Shown: positions 1 through 8,272 of the stretch, piece after piece
Layout: each line of letters starts with the position of its first letter
How positions within the stretch are numbered: the first letter of the stretch is position 1
NCBI GenBank assembly: GCA_963833195.1
Contig: CAWHXF010000027.1
Span: 124,001-188,000, forward strand
DNA length: 64,000 nucleotides
Origin: Granulosicoccus sp963833195
Lineage (GTDB): Bacteria; Pseudomonadota; Gammaproteobacteria; Granulosicoccales; Granulosicoccaceae
Direction of reading: 5' to 3'
The notes under the pieces: generated by a model
The model's input: only the letters and a program-made list of their open reading frames with translations
What the model was told of the DNA's origin: nothing
Database searches by the model: none
Translations under genes and position numbers: made by a program

Positions 1-808
1 TGAGGATCCGTGGCAGCTCGGCGAAGGTCACGGTGCGCATCACGAACAGGCTCAGCAGCGCCGCGTAGGCGACGGCCACCGCCGACGCTTCGGTCGGCGT
101 GAAGATGCCGCCCAGGATGCCGCCCAGGATGATCACGGGGGTGAGCAGCGGCAGCACGGCGCGCCGGCTCGCCGCGCCCTTCTCGCGCCAGGTGGTGCGC
201 CGCGCGGCGACGGGGAAGTCGTGCTTCTTCGCGAGCGCCGCCACGACCGCCATGAGCCCGAGCCCGACGAGCACCCCGGGCACGATGCCGGCCGCGAACA
301 TCGCCGCCACCGACACCTCCATGGTGTAGGCGTAGATGATCATGATTCCGGACGGCGGGATGATGGGCCCGATGACCGACGAGGCCGCCGTCACCGCCGC
401 GGCGAAGCGGCGGCTGTAGCCGTTCTTCTCCATGGCCGGGATCAGCATCGAGCCGAGCGCCGAGGTGTCGGCCACGGCCGACCCGGACAGCCCCGCGAAC
501 AGCATGCTGGACAGGATGTTCACGTGCGCGAGCCCCCCGCGCACGTGTCCGATCAGCGACTGCGAGAAGTCGACCAGCCGCAGCGTGATGCCGCCCTTGT
601 TCATCAGCTCGCCGGCGAGCATGAAGAACGGGATGGCCATGAGCGGGAACGAGTCGATCCCGTTGTAGATGTTCCGGAAGAGCAGGGGCAGGTCGCGCTC
701 CATGCCCTCGATCAGCAGCATCGACCCCGGCGCCAGCAGCATGGCGAAGAACACCGGCATGCCGATCAGCAGCAGGACCAGGAAGAGCGGCAGGAAGAGG
801 ATCAGCAC
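1..808 (-). CDS. dctM: TRAP transporter large permease DctM (3' end outside window)
   Basis: Membrane subunit that moves an organic-acid-type substrate across the inner membrane, driven by an ion gradient, after delivery by a periplasmic binding protein. The reading frame is open from a GTG at 808 to the left edge, so the C-terminus is missing. The translation has repeated hydrophobic segments and family hallmarks, including GLSGSAVADTSALGSMLIP and IGPIIPPSGIMIIY. I chose GTG 808 because GGAG lies seven bases upstream and the protein then begins directly with the first membrane helix. An ATG at 846 that overlaps the dctQ stop is in a different frame that closes after 14 codons. It follows dctQ by 34 bases. 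The substrate cannot be told from the sequence, and the binding protein DctP is not visible here. Confidence 0.9.
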   Translation of the reverse strand, partial: MLILFLPLFLVLLLIGMPVFFAMLLAPGSMLLIEGMERDLPLLFRNIYNGIDSFPLMAIPFFMLAGELMNKGGITLRLVDFSQSLIGHVRGGLAHVNILSSMLFAGLSGSAVADTSALGSMLIPAMEKNGYSRRFAAAVTAASSVIGPIIPPSGIMIIYAYTMEVSVAAMFAAGIVPGVLVGLGLMAVVAALAKKHDFPVAARRTTWREKGAASRRAVLPLLTPVIILGGILGGIFTPTEASAVAVAYAALLSLFVMRTVTFAELPRIL

Positions 809-842
809 CGCCGGGCTCCATCGTTCGCTCGCGCGCCGCGGG

Positions 843-1436
843 TCATTCGGCGGGAGTGCCGACGGTGACGGGCGGCTTCGTGTCGGTGCGCTCGGCGATC
901 AGCAGCGGATTCGGCGGATCGGGGAAATCCTCGTCGTGGCCGCAAAGCCGGCACAGCTCCCGCAGCGCGAGCTCGATGCTGACGAGCAGCATCGAGCCGA
1001 AGCACACCGGCATGGCCAGGTAGATCCACGCGCGCGGCAGCGGAAAAGAGGCGGCGCGCGTGCGAAAGCCGCGCTGGAAGAACTCGATGGACAGCACCAG
1101 CAACTGCACCAGCAGCACGGTGACCGCGATCGTCAGCACCAGCGTCAGCACGCGCGCCGCGACGCGCGGCAGGACGGGGCCGAGCAGGTCGATGGCCACG
1201 AACGCGCCGCCGCGCAGACCCGTTCCCGCCACGAGCGCCATCATCCAGATCATGAAGGCGCGCGCCACCTCCTCGGGCCAGGGCAGGGCGTCGTTCATCA
1301 CGTAGCGCCTGAACACCTGCAGCAGGATGGTCAGCACCATCAGAAGGACCAGGATCCATGCGAGCTGGCGCCCGAACGCGAGCATCCGGTCGTTCAGGGC
1401 TTCAAGCAGGCGCAGGCCGCGGACGATGACCGTCAT
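843..1436 (-). CDS. dctQ: TRAP transporter small permease DctQ
   Basis: Small four-helix membrane subunit that partners DctM in a tripartite ATP-independent transporter. The 197-residue product has four hydrophobic stretches, with the DctQ-type segment FRRYVMNDALPWPEEVARAF in the first half. Start ATG 1436 (protein MTVIVRGL) is preferred over ATG 1463, because the latter would overlap the start of the divergent lipoprotein gene at 1462. The C-terminal tail of about 35 residues is hydrophilic and proline-rich. It is transcribed just ahead of dctM and presumably forms one operon with it. Confidence 0.88.
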   Translation of the reverse strand: MTVIVRGLRLLEALNDRMLAFGRQLAWILVLLMVLTILLQVFRRYVMNDALPWPEEVARAFMIWMMALVAGTGLRGGAFVAIDLLGPVLPRVAARVLTLVLTIAVTVLLVQLLVLSIEFFQRGFRTRAASFPLPRAWIYLAMPVCFGSMLLVSIELALRELCRLCGHDEDFPDPPNPLLIAERTDTKPPVTVGTPAE

Positions 1437-1461
1437 GGATCCAGTGTAGTGGAGCGACCGC

Positions 1462-3000
1462 ATGAACACGACCCTTGCCCGGACGCTCGTCGCCGCCCTG
1501 CCGCTCGCCTGCGGCCTGGCGTCCTGCGGGGGCGGCGGGGGCGACGATGAGCGGGCGGTGGCGCCCGCGGCGGCGTTGGCCGTGCCGGACGTGGACGCCG
1601 GCCCGCCCGCGGAAGGGGTCGCCACCGACGTGCTGCTGCGCAATGCCGAGCGTCACGCGAGGGATGGGCTCGAGGTGAACCTCGCGGCCACCGCGGCCCT
1701 GCTGGCGGATCTCGATGCGCGGGCGGCCGGACCGGCGCTGCAGGCGCTTGGGGTCGGGCCTGCGGTACTGGCTTCGCTGGAGCGCGATGCGGGCGAGGCG
1801 GGCGCGTTCGTGGCCGGGCTCCTCGACGCGCCGGAGGACGTGCCGGGTACCTTCGCCGACGACATCGACGGCGACGACGACGACGCAGCGGCGATGTCGA
1901 CCGGCCTGTCCCGCGGCTTCGATGCGTTCGTCGCGCACACGCTCGGCGAGGTCGGTCGGTCGAGCGCGCTGCGCGAGGGCAACCGGATCGTGATCGATCC
2001 CGACGAGGGCGCGCTGTGCGAGGCGTGGTACTCCGAGTGGTACCACGGCGAGACCGAGCGGGCGAACTGCCGCACCCTCGGCGCGGGCCTGTCGGTCACC
2101 GTCGACGCCGTCGCCGAGTCCGCGGGCATCGTCACGTGGAGTTTCGATGAGCTTGCGGTGTTGCGCTCGGCCTACGCGCCCGGCAGCGTCGACTACGAAC
2201 TGCGTCTGGCCGGACTGGCGGGCTACCTGCGCGCCGCCGCCGCGCTCGACGGCGAGGCGGACAGCGTGCCCGCTACGCTGGAAGGCACGTTGCGGCTGAG
2301 CACCGAGATCCTGGACACGGCACCCGGCAGCGAAGCCGGTCGCTTCAGCTTCGGGGTGGGCGAGCCGTTGCGCGTCGTGGACGCGGGGCGGGGGACACGG
2401 GTGGAGCTCGCGCCCTCGACGCTGTTCTCGCTCGCTGCCGACGCCGCCACCGGGGACGCCGACGTGCGCATGTCGATCGGTGCGTTCGACGCCTCCTTCG
2501 GAGTCGACCACGGCGACGGATGGACGACGAGCTTCGGGCTCTCGCACGGCGGCGTGGTGATGGACGCCACGCTCGACGGGGCGAGCGAATCGGTGAACGT
2601 GTCCCGCTACGGCCTGCCCGGCGCGCCGCTGACCTGGTCGATCGACGGCACGGAGTTCTCGCGCGTCTCGCTGCCCGTCACGAGCGCGCGCATCGGCGGT
2701 GGCGGCGACGCGCTGACCCTGACCTCGCGCGCCGAGCTCGGCCTCGAGCTCATCGGCGATCCGCGGACCGGCGAGGGGCTCACCCTGGGCTTTGCCGCGC
2801 CGGCCGGCACCGAGCTCGTCGAGCGCGCGAGCGGCGATCTCGAGGTGCGTGCGGGCGGGCCGGTCACGGCCACGCTCGAGGTGGTGCGCAGCGACGGCGG
2901 CGTGGAGCGCAGCGAGTCGAGCGTGCCCGCCGGGCAGTGCATCGGCGGCGAGGCCGAGCCCGCCGCGGGCGAGCTGCTGGTGGCCCGACCCTGCGACTGA
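1462..3000 (+). CDS. Predicted lipoprotein of unknown function
   Basis: I do not recognise this 512-residue protein. It starts with a lipoprotein signal peptide: a positively charged N-terminus, a hydrophobic stretch, and the lipobox LASC with Cys22 as the lipid-carrying residue, followed by a Gly run and acidic residues. The mature part is acidic, rich in Ala, Gly, Asp and Glu, with no long hydrophobic segment. Its second half alternates in a way typical of beta-strands. Acidic composition fits a halophilic lifestyle, but that is inference. The start lies 25 bases from the divergent dctQ start, so both promoters must overlap or lie inside the genes. Confidence 0.75.
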   Translation: MNTTLARTLVAALPLACGLASCGGGGGDDERAVAPAAALAVPDVDAGPPAEGVATDVLLRNAERHARDGLEVNLAATAALLADLDARAAGPALQALGVGPAVLASLERDAGEAGAFVAGLLDAPEDVPGTFADDIDGDDDDAAAMSTGLSRGFDAFVAHTLGEVGRSSALREGNRIVIDPDEGALCEAWYSEWYHGETERANCRTLGAGLSVTVDAVAESAGIVTWSFDELAVLRSAYAPGSVDYELRLAGLAGYLRAAAALDGEADSVPATLEGTLRLSTEILDTAPGSEAGRFSFGVGEPLRVVDAGRGTRVELAPSTLFSLAADAATGDADVRMSIGAFDASFGVDHGDGWTTSFGLSHGGVVMDATLDGASESVNVSRYGLPGAPLTWSIDGTEFSRVSLPVTSARIGGGGDALTLTSRAELGLELIGDPRTGEGLTLGFAAPAGTELVERASGDLEVRAGGPVTATLEVVRSDGGVERSESSVPAGQCIGGEAEPAAGELLVARPCD

Positions 3001-3067
3001 ATCGGGCGGCGTTCGCGAGGGGCGCGCTTTGCTAGGCTGAACGGCAACCGTCCACCGGAAGCCGCCC

Positions 3068-4696
3068 ATGCCGTCCGATACTCCCGTCCGCCTCCCGCTC
3101 CATCGCCGCGCCGTCCTCTGCGCGGGGCTCGCCGCCGCCTTCGCGGCCCCCGCCGCACGGGCCGAGACGCTCACCCTCCTGCACACCAACGACTTCCACT
3201 CCCGGGTGGAGCCGATCAATGAGTACGACGGACCGTGCGACCCCGACGACAACGCCGCCGGCGAGTGCTTCGGCGGCTACGCCCGTCTGAAAACGGCCGT
3301 GGAGGAGGCCCGTTCGCGCGTGGACGGGAACGCCGGGGTCCTGCTGGTCGACGGCGGTGACCAGTTCCAGGGCTCGTTGTTCTACACCCGCTACAAGGGC
3401 GAGGTGGCCGCCGAGATGATGAACGACCTCGGCTACGACGCCATGACCGTCGGCAACCACGAGTTCGACGACGGGCCCGAAGTGCTGGCGGGCTTCGTCG
3501 ATCGCGTCGACTTCCCGATCCTGATGTCGAACGCCGACATCTCCGCCGAGCCGCAGCTCGCCGAGCGGATCGCTCCGTCGACCGTGATCGAGAAGGGCGG
3601 CGAGCGCTACGGCCTCATCGGGCTCACGCCCGAGGACACGCAGGAGCTGGCGAGCCCGGGGCCGAACGTGAGCTTCTCGGACCCCGTGGCCGCGGTGCAG
3701 CGCGAGGTCGACGCGCTCACCGAGGATGGGGTGGATCGCATCGTCGTGCTGTCGCACTCGGGCTACGACGTGGATCGGCGCATCGCCTCCGAGACCACGG
3801 GTGTCGACGTGATCGTCGGCGGGCATTCGAACACGCTGCTGAGCAACACGGACGAGGACGCGGACGGACCGTACCCGACGATGGTCGGCGAGACGGCCAT
3901 CGTGCAGGCCTACGCGTACGGCAAGTACCTCGGCGAGCTCGTCGTCGAGTTCGACGACGGTGGGGCGCTGCGATCGGCGAACGGCGATCCGATCATCATC
4001 GACGGCGAGGTGGTGGAGAACGAGACGGTGCGCGCGCGCGTCGCGGAGCTCGCGGAACCGCTCGACGAGATCAGGAACCGGGTCGTCGCCGAGACCGCCG
4101 CCCCGATCATCGGCGACCGCGAGGTCTGCCGCGTCGAGGAGTGCGAGATGGGCAACCTCGTCGCCGACGCCATGCTCGCGCGCGTGGCCGACCAGGGCAT
4201 CGACATCGCGATCATGAACTCCGGCGGCATCCGCGCCTCGATGGACGCCGGGGAGATCACGATGGGCGAGGTGCTCACGGTGCTGCCGTTCCAGAACGCG
4301 CTGTCGACGTTCCGCCTGACGGGGGAGCAGGTGATCGCCGCGCTCGAGAACGGCGTGAGCCAGGTCGAGGAGGTCGCGGGACGCTTCCCGCAGGTCGCCG
4401 GACTGAAGTTCGTCTGGGACCCGTCGAAGCCCGCCGGGACGGGCCGCGTGACCGAGGTGCTGGTCGAGGGTCCCGACGGCTTCGCGCCGATCGATCCTTC
4501 GGGAACCTACGGCGTCGTGTCGAACGACTTCGTCAGGAAGGGCGGCGACGGCTACGACGTGTTCGCCGCGGATGCCGCGGACGTCTACGACTTCGGACCC
4601 GCGCTCGACGAGGTGGTGGCGTCCTACCTCGCCGATGACCTGGCCGGCGGTGCGGCCTACGAGCCGCGGCTCGAAGGGCGCATCTCGACGAACTGA
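3068..4696 (+). CDS. Periplasmic 5'-nucleotidase / cyclic phosphodiesterase, UshA family
   Basis: Secreted metallophosphatase that hydrolyses nucleotides outside the inner membrane to salvage nucleosides and phosphate. The 542-residue length matches the family. A signal peptide with an Arg-Arg pair and cleavage near ARA-ET (about residue 32) precedes the catalytic domain. Metal-ligand motifs are visible in order: HTNDFH (D42, H44), GDQF (D98), GNHE (N130, H131), LSHSGYD (H230) and GGHSNT (H253). The C-terminal substrate-binding domain carries NSGGIR and KGGDGYD. The Arg-Arg pair could indicate Tat export, but the context is weak. Exact substrate specificity (5'-nucleotides versus 2',3'-cyclic nucleotides) cannot be assigned. 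Confidence 0.9.
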   Translation: MPSDTPVRLPLHRRAVLCAGLAAAFAAPAARAETLTLLHTNDFHSRVEPINEYDGPCDPDDNAAGECFGGYARLKTAVEEARSRVDGNAGVLLVDGGDQFQGSLFYTRYKGEVAAEMMNDLGYDAMTVGNHEFDDGPEVLAGFVDRVDFPILMSNADISAEPQLAERIAPSTVIEKGGERYGLIGLTPEDTQELASPGPNVSFSDPVAAVQREVDALTEDGVDRIVVLSHSGYDVDRRIASETTGVDVIVGGHSNTLLSNTDEDADGPYPTMVGETAIVQAYAYGKYLGELVVEFDDGGALRSANGDPIIIDGEVVENETVRARVAELAEPLDEIRNRVVAETAAPIIGDREVCRVEECEMGNLVADAMLARVADQGIDIAIMNSGGIRASMDAGEITMGEVLTVLPFQNALSTFRLTGEQVIAALENGVSQVEEVAGRFPQVAGLKFVWDPSKPAGTGRVTEVLVEGPDGFAPIDPSGTYGVVSNDFVRKGGDGYDVFAADAADVYDFGPALDEVVASYLADDLAGGAAYEPRLEGRISTN

Positions 4697-4915
4697 GCGC
4701 GCGCCGGGTTTCCGGCGCCGGGCCGGGCGGCGGCGGCGCGAGGTTGCAGTCGGCGGTCCGTCCGGCACATCCTGGCGTATGGTGAGTTGCGGGTCGCGTC
4801 CCGCGGTCCGCTGGTTCCGGGGTCGCGTGCCGGAGTCCCGCAAGTAGTGCTGTCGGTGCGGGAGGCCGCGCCGGATCGATTCATGCCAACCCCCCCCTTT
4901 ACGGAAGGTCCTTAC

Positions 4916-5140
4916 ATGAAGAGAGTCATTGCACTGGCCGCGGGCACGCTCGCGTTCGTCGCGGCACCGGCCGCCTTCGCCGCCGGCGGTTGCTCGTACG
5001 GCAGCCAGGTCACCATGGCGGCGTCCGAGCACGCCATCGAGGAATCGGTGACGAAGGATGAACAGGATCCGAAGCTCGTGGCGATGTTGAAGCGCCAGGA
5101 CGACAGGGAGAGCGTCGACGGCGTCGTCGTACCGAACTGA
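4916..5140 (+). CDS. Small secreted protein, unknown function
   Basis: A 74-residue protein starting at ATG 4916, with GGAAGG about seven to twelve bases upstream as a clear ribosome-binding site. Residues 1-23 form a Sec signal peptide (MKRVIALAAG..., cleavage after FAA). The mature part is about 50 residues, charged, with a single Cys in GGCSYGSQ and a motif-free acidic tail. I recognise no family. It stands alone, 219 bases after the nucleotidase gene, so it probably has its own promoter. An inverted repeat follows it. Confidence 0.65.
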   Translation: MKRVIALAAGTLAFVAAPAAFAAGGCSYGSQVTMAASEHAIEESVTKDEQDPKLVAMLKRQDDRESVDGVVVPN

Positions 5141-5145
5141 CGCAC

Positions 5146-5210
5146 GCGGCGCCGGATCGCGCGGGCACTCCCCGTGCGGTCCGGTGCCTCGACGGATCGT
5201 CCGGCGCCGC
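5146..5210. repeat. Inverted repeat between two genes
   Basis: GCGGCGCCGGA at 5146-5156 is the exact reverse complement of 5200-5210. The 43-base interval also contains shorter self-complementary pieces (GCAC...GTGC). It sits between the stop of the small secreted protein and the start of the glyoxalase-like gene. There is no T tract, so it is not a classical intrinsic terminator. It could be an RNA stem that ends transcription with Rho or affects translation of the next gene. Confidence 0.4.
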
Positions 5211-5211
5211 G

Positions 5212-5895
5212 ATGGTGCTAGATCACGTGTTCGTGCTGCCGCGCGGGTCGGCGCACGATGATCGAGCGCTCGACATCCGCACCGCGGAGGCCGCCGACGG
5301 GTTCGTCTCGCGCCTGCACGACGCGGGCTTCCTGATCGGCAGCTCGCGTTCGCATCCCGGGCAGGGCACGAGTAACCGGCGCTGCTTTCTCGATGACCTC
5401 ATGATCGAGTGCCTCGTCGTCGATGACGAGGATGCGCTCGATGATCCCCGGGGCGCGGTGCTACGTCTCGGGACGCGGTTTCGAAACGATGCCGCGAGTG
5501 CGCTCGGGTTCGCCTTCCGACCCGACGGCACCGATTCCGCCGCCGCGGATTTCTCCGCCGTCGCCTACCGCCCGCGATACCTGCCGCCGGCCTGGCACAT
5601 CGACGTGCACGACGAGCCGGACACGAGGATGCCGCTGCTGTTCCACCTGCCATTCGCCGCGCGCGCCCATGGTGCGCCCGACGATGCCGAACCGCGCGCT
5701 CATCCGAACGGCGCGCGGCGAGTGTCGGAGCTGCATCTTGAAAGCGAGTGCGATCCGGCCCGGGACGCGCTGCGCGTGCTGGCGGAGGCCGGTGTGCGCT
5801 GCACCTCCGGACCTGAATGCCTGCACGTTCGGCTCGACGGCATGCAGGGTGCGCTCGATCTGCGGCCCTCGTTTCCGTTGCGCCTGCACGCATGA
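5212..5895 (+). CDS. Glyoxalase-fold (VOC-like) domain protein
   Basis: The 227-residue protein begins MVLDHVFVLP, which fits the first strand of a vicinal-oxygen-chelate fold. It continues with a segment (GQGTSNRRCFLDDLMIECL) typical of the Glyoxalase_3-type family, where a conserved N-R-x-F precedes the second strand. There is no signal peptide, so it is probably cytoplasmic. The enzymatic reaction is unknown. Its stop overlaps the start of the downstream phosphoesterase gene (ATGA), so the two are translated together. Confidence 0.65.
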   Translation: MVLDHVFVLPRGSAHDDRALDIRTAEAADGFVSRLHDAGFLIGSSRSHPGQGTSNRRCFLDDLMIECLVVDDEDALDDPRGAVLRLGTRFRNDAASALGFAFRPDGTDSAAADFSAVAYRPRYLPPAWHIDVHDEPDTRMPLLFHLPFAARAHGAPDDAEPRAHPNGARRVSELHLESECDPARDALRVLAEAGVRCTSGPECLHVRLDGMQGALDLRPSFPLRLHA

Positions 5896-6704
5896 GCTTT
5901 CCCGGCACCGTCCACTTCGTGCACATCGGCGACAGCCACGTGCGCGTCGGCGGGGACGATGCGCACCTCGCCCGGCTGCACGCCGCGGTCGCCGAGATCG
6001 GGCGGTTGCGCACGATCGGAGTGCCCGTCGATTTCGTCGTGCACACCGGGGATCTCGCCGATGCGGCCGATGAACCCGACGCCGCGATCGAGCCGACGCG
6101 GCGGGGCATCGAGGCGCTGTCCGCGCTCGGCGTGCCGTGGTACGTGCTCGGCGGGAACCACGATCGCCGGGCGTACCTGCAGGCCGTCGCTCCACCGGAT
6201 GCGTGCGTCTCGGTGGCGTATCCAGGCGTCGAGTGCCGCACGCACGGTGCCCTCGATTGCCTGTTCGTGGACGCGAACCCCGAGGACGGCGTGCGCGACC
6301 TGCACGGTGCGATCGCGGACGTGCAGGTCGGTGTCATCGGCGCGCACCTCGACGCGCTGGCGTCCGGGCGCCGCGTCGCGCTCTTCCTGCACTACCCGCC
6401 TCGCGAGCAGCAGGGAAGCTGGACGGGCAGCCCCGCCGGTGGCGATGCCCTGCACGCGGCGCTCGCGTCGCGCGCCGCGCGCGTGGCCGGCGTCTTCGCG
6501 GGACACGTGCACCGCGGTGTCTCGCACCTCGTCGACGGGCTGCTCTACACGTCCGTGCCGGCGCTGTCGCGCGGCTTCGCCCTGTGGCCCGGCCTGGGTC
6601 ATGCGTTCGACGACCTGCCGACCGTTCCGTACCACTACGTCGCGATCGGAGCCGATGGCACCCGGGTGCAGGCGCACGCGTTCGTGCCGCCGGGCTTATC
6701 CTGA
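5892..6704 (+). CDS. Metallophosphoesterase, Icc/CpdA type
   Basis: Calcineurin-like phosphoesterase of 270 residues. Metal-binding motifs appear in the expected order: GDSH (D14, H16), HTGDL (D54), GGNHD (N89-D91), FLHYPP and GHVHRG. This set is found in CpdA/Icc cyclic-AMP phosphodiesterases and related enzymes; the substrate here is not known. Start ATG 5892 overlaps the stop of the glyoxalase-fold gene, and a longer frame upstream of it lies inside that gene. There is no signal peptide, so a cytoplasmic enzyme is expected. Confidence 0.8.
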   Translation: MSFPGTVHFVHIGDSHVRVGGDDAHLARLHAAVAEIGRLRTIGVPVDFVVHTGDLADAADEPDAAIEPTRRGIEALSALGVPWYVLGGNHDRRAYLQAVAPPDACVSVAYPGVECRTHGALDCLFVDANPEDGVRDLHGAIADVQVGVIGAHLDALASGRRVALFLHYPPREQQGSWTGSPAGGDALHAALASRAARVAGVFAGHVHRGVSHLVDGLLYTSVPALSRGFALWPGLGHAFDDLPTVPYHYVAIGADGTRVQAHAFVPPGLS

Positions 6705-6731
6705 GGAGCCAACTCTCGAAGGATCATCCGC

Positions 6732-7511
6732 ATGGATCTCGGTATCGCCGGCCGCAAGGCCATCGTCTGCGCCTCCAGCCGCGGGCTCGGCAAGGCCTGC
6801 GCGCGCGCGCTCGTGGAGGCCGGCGTCGACGTCGTCGTCAACGGGCGCGACCCGGACGCGACCGAGGCCACGCGCACGGAGCTTGCGGCGCTCGGCGGCG
6901 GATCGGTCGTGGCCGTGGTCGCCGACGTGTCGACGAGGGCCGGCCAGGACGCGCTGCTCGCCGCCTGCCCGGCGCCGGACATCCTCGTCAACAACAACGG
7001 CGGTCCGCCGCTCGTGGACTTCCGCCAGCTCGATCGCGCGGCGATGCTGGCGGGCGTCACCATGAACATGATCACGCCCATCGAGCTGGTGCAGCGCACC
7101 GTCGACGGCATGGCCGAGCGCGGTTTCGGGCGTATCGTGAGCATCACCTCGTCCTCGGTCCTGGCGCCGATCCCTGGTCTCGACCTGTCCAGCGGCGCGC
7201 GCGCGGGACTGACCGCGTTCCTGGCGGGCGTGGCGCGCACCGTCGCCGGCAAGGGCGTGACCATCAACCAGATCATGCCCGGCGCCTTCGACACCGACCG
7301 GCTGCGGAGCAACCTCGCGGCGGGCGCGAAGCGCGCGGGCAAGCCCGTCGCCGACGTGGCCGCCGCGCGCGCGACGTCCATCCCCGCGGGCCGCTTCGGG
7401 CAGCCGGACGAGTTCGGCGCCGCGTGCGCCTTCCTGTGCGGCACGGGAGCGGGGTACATCACGGGGCAGAGCCTGCTGATCGATGGCGGGGCGTTCGCGG
7501 GCGCGTTCTGA
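6732..7511 (+). CDS. SDR-family protein with non-canonical active site
   Basis: Short-chain dehydrogenase fold, 259 residues. The nucleotide-binding turn is ASSRGLG (residues 14-20), and NNNGGPP stands where the NAG motif normally lies. The Ser region is SITSSS (about 137-142). Where YxxxK is expected the sequence reads LSSGARAG (152-159), so both catalytic Tyr and Lys appear absent. Related SDR subgroups annotated as FabG-like also lack the tyrosine, so this may be a natural subfamily with different chemistry or a binding role. It is monocistronic, preceded by a 27-base gap with a weak AAGGAT-type ribosome site. Confidence 0.8.
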   Translation: MDLGIAGRKAIVCASSRGLGKACARALVEAGVDVVVNGRDPDATEATRTELAALGGGSVVAVVADVSTRAGQDALLAACPAPDILVNNNGGPPLVDFRQLDRAAMLAGVTMNMITPIELVQRTVDGMAERGFGRIVSITSSSVLAPIPGLDLSSGARAGLTAFLAGVARTVAGKGVTINQIMPGAFDTDRLRSNLAAGAKRAGKPVADVAAARATSIPAGRFGQPDEFGAACAFLCGTGAGYITGQSLLIDGGAFAGAF

Positions 7512-7520
7512 GGGCTGCGG

Positions 7521-7572
7521 GGGGGGCTGTGGGGTCGGACCTCAGTAGGGTGCTGAAATCATTAGGAAAACC
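7521..7572 (+). repeat. Dispersed intergenic repeat, copy A
   Basis: About 50 bases containing GGGGTCGGACCTC followed by a CTGAAA...AGGAAAACC tail. A second copy, on the opposite strand, lies at 13657-13708 with roughly 70 percent identity by eye, and identity over the core is complete. GGGGTC(A/G)GACC cores are common in REP-type repeats of proteobacteria. Copy A lies in the 86-base gap between two convergent genes. Confidence 0.55.
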
Positions 7573-7597
7573 GATTGGAAACGGCTAGATCCGCCCC

Positions 7598-8272
7598 TTA
7601 TTCGCCGCTGATCGACCGTTTCAGGCTCGCGCAAGCGACGTTCGGGCCCCGCGCAAGCCCCACCGGCACGAGGGTGACCGCGCCCTCGGCTTCCCGCGCC
7701 GCGATCCACTCCCGCTCGCGTTGCCATGGATGTCCCTCCCACCCTTCGAAGGTGAATCCGTAGAGCAGCGTGCGTCCACGTGGGCCGCGCGCGACGAGAT
7801 GGTGGTGCAGCGCGACGAATCCGGTGCTCGGCCTGCGTTCGTCCGCACCATCGGGCGTCAAACCGAGCGCGCGGCAGGCCCGTTCATGCACGGCGGCGCC
7901 CAGGATGTCCACCGCTCGCTCCGGCGTGCACAGCCGCTCGACCAGTGCACGCGTGTGGTCGCGATCGTCACGATGCACCCGGCCGTTCGCGGACCGGCGC
8001 ACGCCGAGATAATCGGAATCCGGGTGCAACGGCAGGACCACGCGCGGCGTTGCCGCGACGGCGGGCCTCGCGCCCAGCGCCGGATCGTCCAGCCACTCGG
8101 CGGGCGCACCGCCGCGGTTCACGAGATACAACTCCGTCACCCTGGATCCGGTCGCGCCACCGAATCCGTGCGCGTCGTTGAAGCGCACGACGCGCTCGCA
8201 CGCATCGATGCTCGCGGCAGGATTCCCGACCATCGGCGCGTTGCCGATGAACGCGGTGCGGTGGTCCGTCAT
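7598..8272 (-). CDS. GT29-like (sialyltransferase-like) glycosyltransferase
   Basis: A 224-residue protein starting MTDHRTAFIGNAP. The combination GNAP near the N-terminus and RVVRFNDAHGF (about residues 27-37) matches the sialylmotif-L pattern of family 29 glycosyltransferases, seen in bacterial short members that are often annotated as urease-operon accessory proteins. No membrane segment or signal is present. Start ATG 8272 overlaps the stop of the GT4 gene upstream (ATGA), so it is the second gene of a two-gene unit. Donor and acceptor are unknown, and the family call rests on two motifs only. Confidence 0.55.
   Translation of the reverse strand: MTDHRTAFIGNAPMVGNPAASIDACERVVRFNDAHGFGGATGSRVTELYLVNRGGAPAEWLDDPALGARPAVAATPRVVLPLHPDSDYLGVRRSANGRVHRDDRDHTRALVERLCTPERAVDILGAAVHERACRALGLTPDGADERRPSTGFVALHHHLVARGPRGRTLLYGFTFEGWEGHPWQREREWIAAREAEGAVTLVPVGLARGPNVACASLKRSISGE

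Noticed and set aside
802..846. ATG at 846 overlapping the dctQ stop as the dctM start
   Set aside because: That frame ends after 14 codons. DctM homology is in another frame that starts at GTG 808 with a good ribosome site.
5146..5210. Intrinsic terminator
   Set aside because: The stem is strong but the 43-base loop is long and no T tract follows, so I list it only as an inverted repeat.
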